A stretch of DNA of 64,000 nt from Monodelphis domestica. Taxonomy: Eukaryota > Chordata > Mammalia > Didelphimorphia > Didelphidae. Below, one piece after another: positions 11,742-23,900 of the stretch. The notes beneath the pieces are model-generated. The model was not told where the DNA came from, did not search any database, and was given only the letters and a program-made list of their open reading frames with translations. A program made the translations under genes and the position numbers. Position 1 is the stretch's first letter; every line of letters begins with the position of its first letter. The stretch lies in NCBI RefSeq assembly GCF_027887165.1, contig NC_077232.1, positions 14,471,255 through 14,535,254 of the forward strand, read 5' to 3'.

Positions 11742-12873
11742 TTTTGACTACATCAAACTAAAAAGCTTTTGTACAAACAAAACCAATATAACTAAAATCA
11801 GAAGGGAAACAACAAATTGGGAAAAAATCTTCATAGAAACCTCTGACAAAGGTTTAATTACTCACATTTATAATGAGCTAAATCAATTGTACAAAAAATC
11901 AAGCCATTCTCCAATTGATAAATGGGCAAGGGAAATGGATAGGCAGTTCTCAGATAAAGAAATCAAAACTATTAACAAGCACATGAAGAAATGTTCTACA
12001 TCTCTTATAATCAGAGAGATGCAAATCAAAACAACTCTGAGGTATCACCTCACACCTAGCAGATTGGCTAACATAACAGCAAAGGAAAGTAATGAATGCT
12101 GGAGGGGATGTGGCAAAGCAGGGACATTAATTCATTGCTGGTGGAGTTGTGAACTGATCCAACCATTCTGGAGGGCAATTTGGAACTATGCCCAAAGGGC
12201 GACAAAAGAATATCTACCCTTTGACCCAGCCATAGCACTGCTGGGTCTGTACTCCAAAGAGATAATGGACACAAAGACTTGTACAAAAATATTCATAGCT
12301 GCGCTCTTTGTGGTGGCCCAAAACTGGAAAACGAGGGGATGCCCATCAATTGGGGAATGGCTGAGCAAATGTGGGATATGTCGGTGATGGAACACTATTG
12401 TGCTAAAAGGAATAATAAAGTGGAGAAGTTCCATGGAGACTGGAACAACCTCCAGGAAGTGATGCAGAGCGAGAGGAGCAGAACCAGGAGAACATTGTAC
12501 ACAGAGACTAATACACTGTGGTATAATCGAACGTAATGGACTTCTCCATTAGTAGTGGTGTAATGTCCCTGAACAACTTGCAGGGATCCAGGAGAAAAAA
12601 ACACCATTCATAAGCAAAGGATAAACTATGGGAGTGGAAACACCGAGAAAAAGCAACTGCCTGAATACAGAGGTTGAGGGGACATGACAGAGGATAGACT
12701 CTAAATGAACACTCTAATGCAAATACTATCAACAAAGCAATGGGTTCAAATCAAGAAAACATCTAATGCTCAGTGGACTTACGCGTCGGCTATGGGGGAT
12801 GGGGGGGAGGAAAAGAAAATGATCTTTGTCTTTAACGAATAATGCTTGGAAATGATCAAATAAAATATATTTT
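11742..12873 (+). mobile_element. 5'-truncated L1 with target-site duplication
   Basis: L1 3' end: the ORF2 C-terminal part (about 11745-12535, with the cysteine motif CWRGCGK...HCWWSC) and the 3' UTR ending in a poly(A) tail. The 17-bp target duplication AAAAAATACAATCTTGA flanks it at 11725-11741 and 12875-12891. ORF2 is nearly open but a frameshift near 12368 breaks the last part. It is almost identical to the copy at 21531-22509, so both come from a recently active subfamily. It sits inside ERV fossil B. Confidence 0.93.
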
Positions 12874-13541
12874 AAAAAAATACAATCTTGAACAAAAAAT
12901 CAAAAATCTTGGATTTTAAATTAAAATACAATCTACCCTGAAGTAGGTGTTAAAAAACATCCAGTTCAGCTTAGGATGCAAAGTTGAGTTATGGGGGTGT
13001 ATGAGACAATTATCAAAAGAAAGAGAGAACCAAAAATATAATGAAAAAATTCAAAATGGGACTTTGTATAGGTACAATTTAAAGTAGTTTCAATCCCATA
13101 AGTCTGTAGGACAGAATGCAGTAATATTTCACTTTCCCATTTGCAGCCAAGACTATAGGAATCTGCCATACTATAAGAAGAAAAAAAAAACTAGAATTCT
13201 ATTTTATAGGGTAGTGTCATTCCCTTGACTGATTTTTGACATTCTCAGGGATATAGGGAGCCAACATTATAGTCAAATTTTGTACTTGTATGAGTACTTT
13301 GCAAGGAGTGTATATACATGGAAGTCCTACTTCTAAAGATATGTCAAGCATCGCAATCTCAAGTCTCACATTAGTATTTCCTGTGTGCTCTTTAGGCACT
13401 ATTTAGGTTAAGTCTGTGCTCCTTGTTTTTATCCCATTTTCTGGAATCAGACACAATCATTAATAATAGTCTCATAACATTTTATCAATAAATGGTAGGT
13501 TCCCATAGTTTAAATCTTCTGGGTATGCATTGACATTATAG

Positions 13542-13542
<1 letters not shown>

Positions 13543-13581
<39 letters not shown>
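13543..13581. repeat. (TA)n microsatellite
   Basis: TA dinucleotide run within the 3' internal part of ERV fossil B. Confidence 0.9.
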
Positions 13582-13586
<5 letters not shown>

Positions 13587-14978
13587 CTAAACTTCTATTA
13601 ATGCAGAAAAATAATATTAATTGTATGTACCTTTAGTAAAAGAAATGAGAGAAAATCAATTATTCTAATCAAAAGAAAAGAAAAGCAATAATGATTAAGG
13701 GAAAAAAATCAGTAATTCAATGTTTTTCTTGAAAAACATCATTCATTTGTGAATGGATTATTATTGCCAATGCATATGATAGGGATCAGTCAATCAGTCT
13801 CAACAGAAGATGCTTTCTTCACATGTGAGCAATGAATCCATGAGTCCTTCTCTCCAACTTTTATAGACTTTGGAGTAGTTAACAATATTTGGAATGGTCC
13901 TTCCCTCGAAGGCTGAGTTGCTCCAGTACACTTAATATTCTTAATATGCACTTTATCTCCTGGGTTCCGGTCATGCAGAGAAAAGTCTAGTGGTCTGGCT
14001 TGTACTGCAGCTCCGGATTCATGGAGTTCATGTAGTTTGTTCTGTAATTCCTATATATAGGAAGCAATAGTAATATCTCACCCTAATAGTGATGGATATG
14101 CAGGGGAGAAAGGTTTAGCCTGTATAGGCAGATGTCCAAAAAGCATCTTAAATGGTGAGATGTGTAGGTCTCCTCTAGGCCTGATTCTAAGATAAAATAG
14201 GGCCAGAGGGAGAATTTCAGGCCATTTTAAATGGGTCTCAGTGCATAATTTGCCAATCATAGTTTTAAGTTCTTTGTTCATCCTCTAAACATGGGCTGAG
14301 CTCTGGGGATGATATGGAACATGGAATTTGGGTATTTTCTTCATTTGGAGCTTTGTCATTATTTTCCCAATTCCTATTTCTATAATTTCGGTTTCTAAAG
14401 ATCTTATTTCTGTAGTCATTATAGTTATTTCCATAGTCATTATTATAATTTCTAATTTTCTAAAATTCTTGTTTCTATGATTAATATCATTATGTCTATA
14501 GTTATTATTTCTAAAGTTGTTATTAAACTAACTGTGTATTCCTTCCAATAATCTTGAGAAAAGTTCTACATTCTATCATTTTGTGGGCCTTCTTCTCACA
14601 GAAGTGACAGGTTACTGATTCATTCATGAATTCCTGCAAAGGGGCTATAGTCTCTCCCTTATTTTTCAATTGTCTCTTTAACATTTCAATTTCTTTCTTA
14701 AAATCTTCCAGTAACGAATTGTGTTCCTCAGGTCTTTTTACATGACCCTAATAAATATAGGTTGCTACTCTCCTCAATTCTTTGAGGTCCATAGAGTCCC
14801 AATTAGGACAGCTAGTTTTAAAGTAGTCTTTTATCACTGAACAACAATTCTCAATGAATTGCCTACGTATTTGCCTAATGTCTCTTTCACTAGATAAATC
14901 AAGGACATATATGTATTTCCTACATCAATAAGTCTGTCCATAAACTGGAAGGGTGTTTCATCAATATCTTGCCGGGTG

Positions 14979-16912
14979 GTACAGAAGTATAAAAGCCTCC
15001 AAACACCAAGAAAAGTAAGAAGAATGGTGTGATATGGACATATTTTATGGAGGAAAAATACAAAATACAGAGGAGATAGAAGAGGAAACACAAGCAAATG
15101 CTCTGAACCCTTCAAAAGGAAATGGAAACTCTCCACAAACTCTTGAAGAATTTAAATTGGAAATTATCAAAAAGATGGAAGCCTTCTGGAAGGAAAAGTG
15201 GGAAATAATGCAAAAGGAAATCAACAATCTGAAGCACGATAAAATGCAACTACAGAAACAGTATGACCAAACTGAAAAGGAAAACCAGGCTTTAAAGGTC
15301 AGAATCAGCAACTGGAAGACAATGATCTTGCAAAAGAGCAAGAATTAATAAAGCAAAGCCAAAAGACCAAGAAATTAGAAGAGAACATAAAATATATCAC
15401 TGACAAGGTGATAGACCTGGAAAATTTGGAAGGAGAGGCAATTTGAGAACAATTAGCCTACCAGAAAAGCCATAAATAAACAATAATCTCGACCTTATAA
15501 TACAAGATATCATCAAAGAAAACTTCCCAGACATTCTAGAACAAGGGGGCAATATAGGCAATGAAATAGTTCACAGAACACCCTCTACACTAAATCCCCA
15601 AAAGACAACTCCCAGGAATTTAGTTGCCAAATTCCAGAGCTTTCAAATAAAAGAAAAAATCTTACAAGAAGCCAGAAAAAGACAATTTAGATATAAAGGA
15701 ATGCCCATCAGGGTCACACAAGACCTTGCAATTTCCACTCTGAATGGCAGTAAGACAAGGAAAATGATTTTCAGAAAGGAACGTGAGCTGTATCTTCAAC
15801 CAAGAATCACCTATCCATCAAAACTGACTCTATACTTCCAGGGGAAAGTATGGGCATTCAACAAAATAGAAGATTTCCAAGTTTTTACAAAGAAAAGACC
15901 AGAGCTCTGTGGAAAATTTTATATAAAAAAACAAACAGTATGGAATACCTGAAAAGGTAAATATTAAGTAAAGGGAAAAGGAGAAAAGTGTTATCTTTTT
16001 CTTTTATTCAAACTCTCTTCTATAAAGACTACATTTGTATCAATTTATATATATTAATATGTAGGGAAAATGTAATGTGTAACTCTCAAAAATTATATGC
16101 ATCATTAGAGTAGTAAAAAGAATCAATAGATGCAGAAAAAGTCTTTGATAAAATACAACAACCATTCCTATTAAAAACACTAGAAAGCATAGGAATAGAA
16201 GGGTCGTTCTTAAAAAATAATGAACAGTATGTATCTAAAACCATCAACTAATATCATCTGCAATGAAAATAAACTAGATGCATTCCCAGTAAGATCAGGA
16301 GTGAAACAAGGATGCCCATTATCACCTCTATTATTTAACATTGTACTAGAAACACTAGCAGTAGCAATTAGAGAAGAAAAATAAATTGAAGGCATTAAAA
16401 TAGGCAAGGAGGAGACCAAGTTATCATTTTTTCAGATGATATGATGGTCTACTTAAAGAATCCTAGAGATTCAACCAAAAAGCTAATCAAAATAATCAAC
16501 AACTTTAGCAAAGTTGCACGATACAAAATAAACCCTCATAAGTCATCAGCATTTCTATATATTTCCAACATAGCTCAGCAGCAAGAACTAGAAAGAGAAA
16601 TCCCATTCAAAATCACCTTAGACAACATAAAGTACTTAGCAATCTATCTGCCAAGACAAACTCAGGAACTATATGAACACAACTACAAAACACTCTCCAC
16701 TCAACTAAAAGTAGACTTGAGCAATTGGAAAAACATTAACTGCTCATGGGTAGGATGAGCCAATATAATAAAAATCAACATCCTACCCAAACTTATTCAT
16801 CTATTTAGTACCATACCCATTGAACTTCCAAAATCTTTTTTACTGATTTAGAAAAATCCATAACAAAGTTTATTTGGAAGAATGAAGGATCTTGGATATC
16901 CAGGGAAATCAT
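14979..16912 (+). mobile_element. L1 fragment with internal deletion
   Basis: Plus-strand L1 lacking both ends. 14979-15952 covers the end of the 5' UTR and ORF1, including the coiled-coil-rich N-terminal part (15034-15350) and the RNA-binding C-terminal part (15700-15952). Near 16118 the sequence jumps from the inter-ORF region (like 47565) straight into the reverse transcriptase part of ORF2 (like 49840), a loss of about 2.3 kb. It continues to about 16912 with the FSDD-type catalytic region near 16430. Both ORFs carry stops. It abuts ERV fossil B on the left. Confidence 0.85.
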
Positions 16913-17209
16913 GGTGTTCTCCAGATATGATCTTGCAAAGCTACACAAATAAATACATTGGCTGATGACCCTTTCCTCCCTCCTACCATACCAGAGTCAG
17001 AGCCAGGGCCAGGGAAATCTGTAAATTCTTTGGGGCTGGCAGTAATTACCACAAACTTACCTCCTAAGAACTCTGAAATGCCTTGGCAGTGTGGAGTGAG
17101 TCAAATTCTCTTTGTCTGTCAATAAGCAACTTTTAAGTAAATCAATCAAAAACTGAAGTACCCTACTTAGAATTTAGTACCCTAAACTCACAAGTCACTT
17201 GCTACAGTG
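16913..17209. other. Unassigned spacer
   Basis: About 300 bp between the truncated L1 and the 1.25-kb repeat. I see no exon and no close match elsewhere in the window. Confidence 0.5.
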
Positions 17210-18480
17210 AGTGATAACTCCAGAGGCCACTGACCACTCCACCCCACTCCATGCTAGGTAAATTGAAAGACTGCAATTGGTTCTTGTAAAGGGGAAAGGG
17301 ACAGGAAGTGATAGGGAAAAAAGGACTATTAAATCTCCTGAATTTCCTGTACAAGGGATTTCTCTTTTAGTCTTCTCCTTGAGGCTCTTATTTGGAGTTC
17401 CTCTTTGCAAGACAGCTCCTTAGGTTTTTTGGACTTCAATTTCGACTCAGAGATTTTGTCCTTTTGACTGGAGTTTTCAGCTTTGGGACTTCAACATTCA
17501 GCTTTGAAGATTATTGAAGTCAGGGGGTTTCTTGTTTGGTTCCCTGATGTCTCAGTGAGCTTAGCTCATGAGGGTTTTTCTGTATTGGAATCTTGCCTGG
17601 ATCCTGCTGGGTTTGCTGCTGAGTGCTAAATTCTTATAACTCGTATTTAGTCAAAATCCCAATTTAACCATCTTAGCAGCAATACTCGAGGTTTAATAAC
17701 ATGGATCTAAGTCCTGTTAGAGGAGGCAGCACCATGGCCAAAGTGGTGTCAGCAGTGGATGGGAAAATAGTCTCAAGGAAAAACATGGTACAGGTTGCTA
17801 GTGTATAGACTCACCCTTAAAAACATCAGCCATTGGATTTAGGGCTCAGAGCTACAGGAGCAGCAATAGAAAGCAGTAGCACCAGCTGAGGAAGATAGTG
17901 CCAGGGCAAAATGCTTTGAAGGATGCTACTCAAAACACACCACAGATTTACTTGCCCTCACTCAGGATGCTCACAGGAAAGGGAAGATGGTCCCAAGGCA
18001 AAACTCAGGGAGATAGAAGTTAAGATAGCATTGACCACCAACCTTCAGGTATCCCAATCCTCCAGTTTGAAAAGGAATAAGCAACAGCAAAAAAAAAAAA
18101 AAAGGTTTTTGACCCTGGAAAATTCCTATGGAGAAAAATAGCCAAATAAAGAAGCAACAGAATAGAATGTGAAACAAGGAAAATAAGGCAAACTAACCCT
18201 CTCTACCCAATGGAAATTGGTCACAAGATCTAGAGGAACTCAAAAGGAACTCAAGAAACAAGAAAGACAGATAGAAAAAAAATGGGAAGAAAAGAAGGAT
18301 AAAAGTGAAAGTAATAAAAAAGAAAATAATAGCATAAAAGGCAAAATTCCTCAAATGGAAAAAAGAATAGAAATCAAATGAAGTAAAAAGCAAATTGGTG
18401 ACCAGAAGAAACCTCTTGGAATCCATAAAAAGCAGGAGAGACTGAACCAAAAATGAAAATCAAAAGATTATATTTGAAAA
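17210..18480 (+). repeat. Unclassified 1.25-kb repeat, copy 1
   Basis: Closely matches 59131-60378 in the same orientation, and both copies share the same start (AGGCCACTGACCACTCC) and end (GATTATATTTGAAAATG). The first ~500 bp looks LTR-like (a TATTAAAT box near 17330, CA near 17700). The rest is A- and G-rich and encodes Lys/Glu-rich stretches in broken frames (18120-18450). A class II-like retroviral LTR-leader-gag start is possible but unproven: no standard primer site and no target duplication were found. Confidence 0.5.
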
Positions 18481-20405
18481 TGTCACTCTGATTACTAAAC
18501 GTGAATTCCCTTCCACCTTATTTTCCCATTTTGATTCTTTCTTTCTCTCTATTCACTCTTTCTTATTTGGACTGTTTGATTGGAACCACTAACTCCCGCA
18601 CTTCATCATCCCTTCCATTAATTCTCCCCCTTTGCCTTTGCTCCTTGGTGTGATCTTACCTCAGTGTTACTCAACCTCTCTGTCTATCTCCACAGATATT
18701 TTCTCCAAAAAATGTCATTTCATTCTGTTTCCTTGTTGATTCTACTCCATCAGAATTCATTTCAAGACCTATTTCAGTGTTATGTGGATAGTATAGTCAA
18801 AGAGGTTAGACCTTTCCTTTCTTCTACTCCTCCATCTTGGCTTCACTTCTCAGCTTTTCCTATTCAAAATAATATATTATTCCATTTAAAAGGGGATAAG
18901 TAGCCCAAATTCTCTAAAAATCTTGTAGAAGATGAAATTTTTTCTATATGTCCATATTTGAACTGAGGCATTTAATATTGCCATACTCTATCACAGACTA
19001 CAGTCAAGTTAATTGATTTCTTCCAATATTGCTTTTGGGAGCAAGAAGTCAGCCAGGATTTATCGTTCACTTATTACAGGTAAAGCACTGATCACAACAT
19101 TGTGAATAAAATGATTGGCAATGTGCCAATGTAGCTGTAGGTAATCATGGACTTAAAATGAAAATTTTCCTAAATAGTTAATTCAGTAAAAGTCACAGTA
19201 ATGATTTTATAGAACATTACAAAGAAAATTCTTATTCTTTAATGAAAAGAGTCATATTTTAAAATAAATATGTAATAGTTATCATCAAAGTGGGATTTAT
19301 TATAATAAAGGCCATATAAAGGAAACTACTATAAAGATCATGATTCCTCATATGCAGGAGTAAAATGTAAGTAGACTAGATCACATGATAAGTGTTGCAA
19401 GAAGAGATGAAGTGATAGCAAACTCTGTTACATTTGTCTTGTTTTGAGAAATCAGGGATAGATACATGTGAGATAAGTCGTGGTTCCACAATGGGAAATT
19501 GATGGGAAAACTGAGAAAAAGGCCCTCCATAATGGACAGGTATATCTGGACTGTGATCAACATGTCTGAAAGAAAAACATATTGAAAATATCATTAACTT
19601 TTGAAAATTTTTATTATAATTATTATGTATACTTTGACTTCAGCAATGGTTAAGTTTGTACTTCCACTGGCCAGACTACTGTGATTAATGTTATCAAGGC
19701 TACATTTCACACTGTCTAGGATCTGTTGGGTCTTGTCATGGAAGTTATCACTCTCTATTTCTGCCTTTTCACCAATAGCTGGAATCTGCCTGATTTCATA
19801 TCTGGAAGTATTGAGTCATTGCAGAGATTTACTGTGGTGAGGGTGGAAGTATCACTCTAGAAATCCTTCAGCACTCAATTGAGAAAGATCAGAAAAAACT
19901 TTGGACATCTCAAACCCCAGAAAAGATGTTAATACAGCAGGGACTGAAACAAGGAAGCAGGTGGCCAAACTTATTTTATCACTTGGGTTTTTAACTTTGG
20001 AAGGAGGATGCAGATGAAGAGTTGCAGGCCAGGATGGTCCCCAGATGCTCTCACTTTCAGACTCTGGTCAACATATTTTTTTGAATAATACACCAGAGGC
20101 ATAAAGATCAGGCCATTTTCACTCCCTATCCATAGGGAATAAGGTGAATAATATCCAGAAGGCAAAAATGTCCCATAAATATACCTGATATGACAATCCT
20201 TTTCCTTTAACCTAAACAGAGGCCTGTGTCATGTCTCCTATTAGGATTTCCCAGATTTGATAAACTGTTCAAAAAGAACAATTTTAAAGAATTATTAGAA
20301 AAGCAAATTTTTTAGAAATTCAGAATGTCTATAAATTCATGAAAGAAGCCCTAAATTGTATTAGATTTCTCTACTCTTTGACATTATAGATTTTGGGATT
20401 TGGAA
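18481..20405. other. 5' flank of the intact V2R gene
   Basis: 18690-19525 is duplicated at 3690-4695. About 18700-18850 in reverse begins CAAGATGGAGGAG, like the 5' end of an L1 UTR. 19600-20230 has a 64-residue minus-strand open stretch (19971-20165) in which I recognise nothing. No convincing promoter motif for the receptor can be named. The leader before the ATG at 20406 is short and AT-rich. Confidence 0.5.
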
Positions 20406-20650
20406 ATGGGTTTTGGGAAATTGCGACTCTTTTTCTCTAGATTATTTGTGATCCTGATTTTTCAGTTTTCTTTTTCTGAATATTATATGGGGCAGCATCC
20501 TTGTCACTTAAAAAGAGATTACAGCCCCACGTATACAAAGGAAGGAGATATAGTTATAGGGGCCTTCCTCTCCCTGTTTAGGAAGAGCGATTTTAAAATG
20601 GACAAATATTCTTTCAAATCATCTCCAGCCTTTGTAAGGGTAAATATAGG
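20406..20650 (+). CDS. V2R exon 1 (signal peptide, start of ligand domain)
   Basis: I chose the ATG at 20406 because it begins a good signal peptide ([20 protein letters not shown]); an in-frame TTG just upstream is not a likely start. The exon holds the family's early cysteine (residue 33) and the GDIVIGAF motif (47-54). It ends in phase 2 at GG before GTAAGT. The intron-1 donor keeps the frame with exon 2 (G then YMLKHYQ). Confidence 0.88.
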
Positions 20651-20871
20651 GTAAGTTGTTATTTCTGTGTTATTTTTCTCTTTGGTGAAATGTCATCATT
20701 CATATTCCTAACTAACTGGTGTTGTGGGTATAATTGTGTTTTACCTGCCCTCACAGCTTTGGCTAAAGAAAATATTTGGCTTTGAACGTTATAAGAAAAA
20801 TGATATTCAGGAAGATAGTAAAATCATAGGCTTTTTCATACTGTATTGTGAAACAAGCAGACAGAAAGTAT

Positions 20872-20918
<47 letters not shown>

Positions 20919-23900
20919 AACTATGCGGCAATTTAGTGAGAAATTTATCACCATGAATGGAAGAAACTCTTTGAGGGCAATGATTAGGGAGACAGTAGGG
21001 CTGGAACACATTCAATGTTGGGATCAAGTGGAAAAATTAGGATCTCCAAGAATATCCTTATTTGAGAAAAGGCTATTGGTCCCAAATATAGGAAGTTAGA
21101 TTTCTTATCAGATACATATTGTTGATGAAGTTTTTGGCATTACTTATTTATCCTCAGTATGGATGAATTTTGCCTGAGGTAGTCTCTGAATCTTACATAA
21201 AAAAACTGGAAATAGGATCTATCATTAAGTAACTAAGACGCCAGAAAAGAGAACTAATTCAGAATTCTATAATCACTCTAAAGTTTTATTCAACCAATAG
21301 CTTCATGTCTTATTTTCCTGAAAGAGATTTAGCAGTGAAAAGTCCAAAATGATTATCTTTCCCTACAAGCTTCATGGCGTTTAGGACAACTTAATGAAAG
21401 TGATTTCTTATTGGAGTTTTATCATTATAATATAATAGCAAAATATAAATAAAATTCCAAAAATATTTAGTTATAAATGATCACAAGTGCCATGCCTGAA
21501 AAATTCATCAATTGTATTGAGTTTTCTTTTTTTTTTTAGAAGTTTGTTTTGTTATATCTTTTTTTTTATTAATATATTTTATTTGGTCATTTCCAAGCAT
21601 TATTCGTTAAAGACATAGATCATTTTCTTTTCCTCCCCCCCCCACCCCCCATAGCCGACGCGTAAGTCCACTGGGCATTAGATGTTTTCTTGATTTGAAC
21701 CCATTGATTTGTTGATAGTATTTGCATTAGAGTGTTCATTTAGAGTCTATCCTCTGTCATGTCCCCTCAACCTCTGTATTCAGGCAGTTGCTTTTTCTCG
21801 GTGTTTCCACTCCCATAGTTTATCCTTTGCTTATGAATGGTGTTTTTTTTCTCCTGGGTCCCTGCAAGTTGTTCAGGGACATTACACCACCACTAATGGA
21901 GAAGTCCATTACGTTCGATGATACCACAGTGTGTTTGTCTCTGTGTACATTGTTCTCCTGGTTCTGCTCCTCTCGCTCTGCATCACTTCCTGGAGGTTGT
22001 TCCAGTCTCCATGGAACTTCTCCACTTTATTATTCCTTTTAGCACAATAGTACTCCATCACCAACATATACCACAGTTTGTTCAGCCATTCCCCAATTGA
22101 TGGGCATCCCCTCATTTTCCAGTTTTGGGCCACCACAAAGAGCGCAGCTATGAATATTTTTGTACAAGTCTTTGTGTCCATTATCTCTTTGGGGTACAGA
22201 CCCAGCAGTGCTATGGCTGGGTCAAAGGGTAGATATTCTTTTAGCACCCTTTGGGCATAGTTCCAAATTGCCCTCCAGAATGGTTGGATCAGTTCACAGC
22301 TCCACCAGCAATGAATTAATGTCCCTATTTTGCCACATCCCCTCCAGCATTCATTACTTTCCTTTGCTGTTATGTTAGCCAATCTGCTAGGTGTGAGGTG
22401 ATACCTCAGAGTTGTTTTGATTTGCATCTCTCTGATTATAAGAGATGTAGAACACTTCTTCATGTGCTTGTTAATAGTTTTGATTTCTTTATCTGAGAAC
22501 TGCCTATCCTTGAGTTTTCTTTTTAAATGCCCAGGAAATATAAACTATATGGCTATTCCATTCCATTGAACTATATAGCCATGTGCAGGTCATAAGGAAT
22601 GGATTAAAAAAATGTTCTTGCTCTCAAAAACTGTGTTAAATAATATGACAAAGTTATTTATTTTGGTTCCTCAAAATCTCCCTTCAAAAATCTCTTTCTC
22701 TTTGCTTGACATTCTTGATAGTTTTCCTTCCATTTTGCCAAAATTCGTTCATCTTCTTTTTATTCTGAACTTACAACTGTAAAGATGGAGAAAGTATTTC
22801 AGCAATCTCATTAGGTTTTGTTATGACAAAAGTATATCTTAAAACTAATAACTCTCAAGATTTTCTTTTTTTAATATTCATAGTTAGTTACTGACCATTC
22901 TTCTGTTTATAATGGGAAGGACCCCCATCTTTCCAATCAATATGTCCCCCAAATGCAAAAACTCAAGTCCCATCTTTTCTTATGACATGGTGAAGTACAA
23001 GAGTGTAATACATTCTATTTTCAGAAGGCACAGGGCTAGAAGAGTTTTATAAAAGAATGAATGTAAACTCAGGTCAATGGACAGTTTTGGAAGACATGAT
23101 GATGGCAAAGGAATCAAGTAAATGGAACATTGGCTATAGTATATGCATTCTTTATTTTGTTTTCAAAATCATCAACATCAAAATATTATACCTGCCATGG
23201 TTACAATGAGAAAAAAAAGTATTGGAGAAATTTCATGAAAATGAAATGATTGGAAAAGAGAATTTTCTCATAGTATAAAGAATATGAGGGTCTCTCTGTA
23301 TAAAATCCTAATTAGACCCTGTTTGGTGGATTGTGTTATTTTCTGGTCCCAGCATTGTAGATAATTTGACAGAAAGTTGAAGAGCTTGTGGAGATGTAGG
23401 AGAAATGTGGAGAATGTCATCATGTGCCAAAGGTGGTTAATCTGGACAACTCAGTTCATTTTTGGGGGGAAGGGGTTTTGAATTAAGTTCATAAATAAGA
23501 AAGGTGATTTAAATTCACAAACGTATTTATTTAGGGTTCTTGGAAGGAACTACCTCCTAATAATTAAAGTGAAGTAAATATTAAATTAATTCCTTTTAGA
23601 GATTGTTGAATCCTGAACCTTAAAATAAAGCAGAAGACCTGACGTATCTTGGAAAGGTTTGTTGTTGGTAGGAATGTTTGGGTCTTCAGAAAGCTGCTGG
23701 AATAATATTTGATGACATACATGTTTCTGCCAATATTATTCCTTGGCTCCAGTTACACATGAACCTCAATGGATGATTCTGGCCTACAAAGTCAAATTAG
23801 AGCTCATCTGTTGCAGTTTTAGAGCTTTTCAGGCTCTGAGTCAAAACTACTTTTGCTTTGAAGGTTTATTGCTCAACACTCCTTCACAAGTTATTGACAT

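Larger units (their letters stand above)
10554..14978 (-). mobile_element. ERV fossil B: gammaretrovirus-like provirus remnant
   Basis: Minus strand. 10554-11309 is a 756-bp LTR (TG...CA on the plus strand), followed by the complement of a G-rich polypurine tract at 11310-11320, so it is the 3' LTR. 3' internal sequence continues to about 13800 and is interrupted by the L1 at 11742-12873. About 13840-14290 is the C-terminal integrase region, and 14300-14978 is gag nucleocapsid and capsid sequence. The middle of pol is gone. The 5' end is cut off by an L1 fragment. It matches the plus-strand fossil at 53413-59130. Broken in many places. Confidence 0.65.

Noticed and set aside
11695-12387. 230-codon open frame as a host gene
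   Set aside because: It is L1 ORF2 C-terminal sequence; target duplications define the element.
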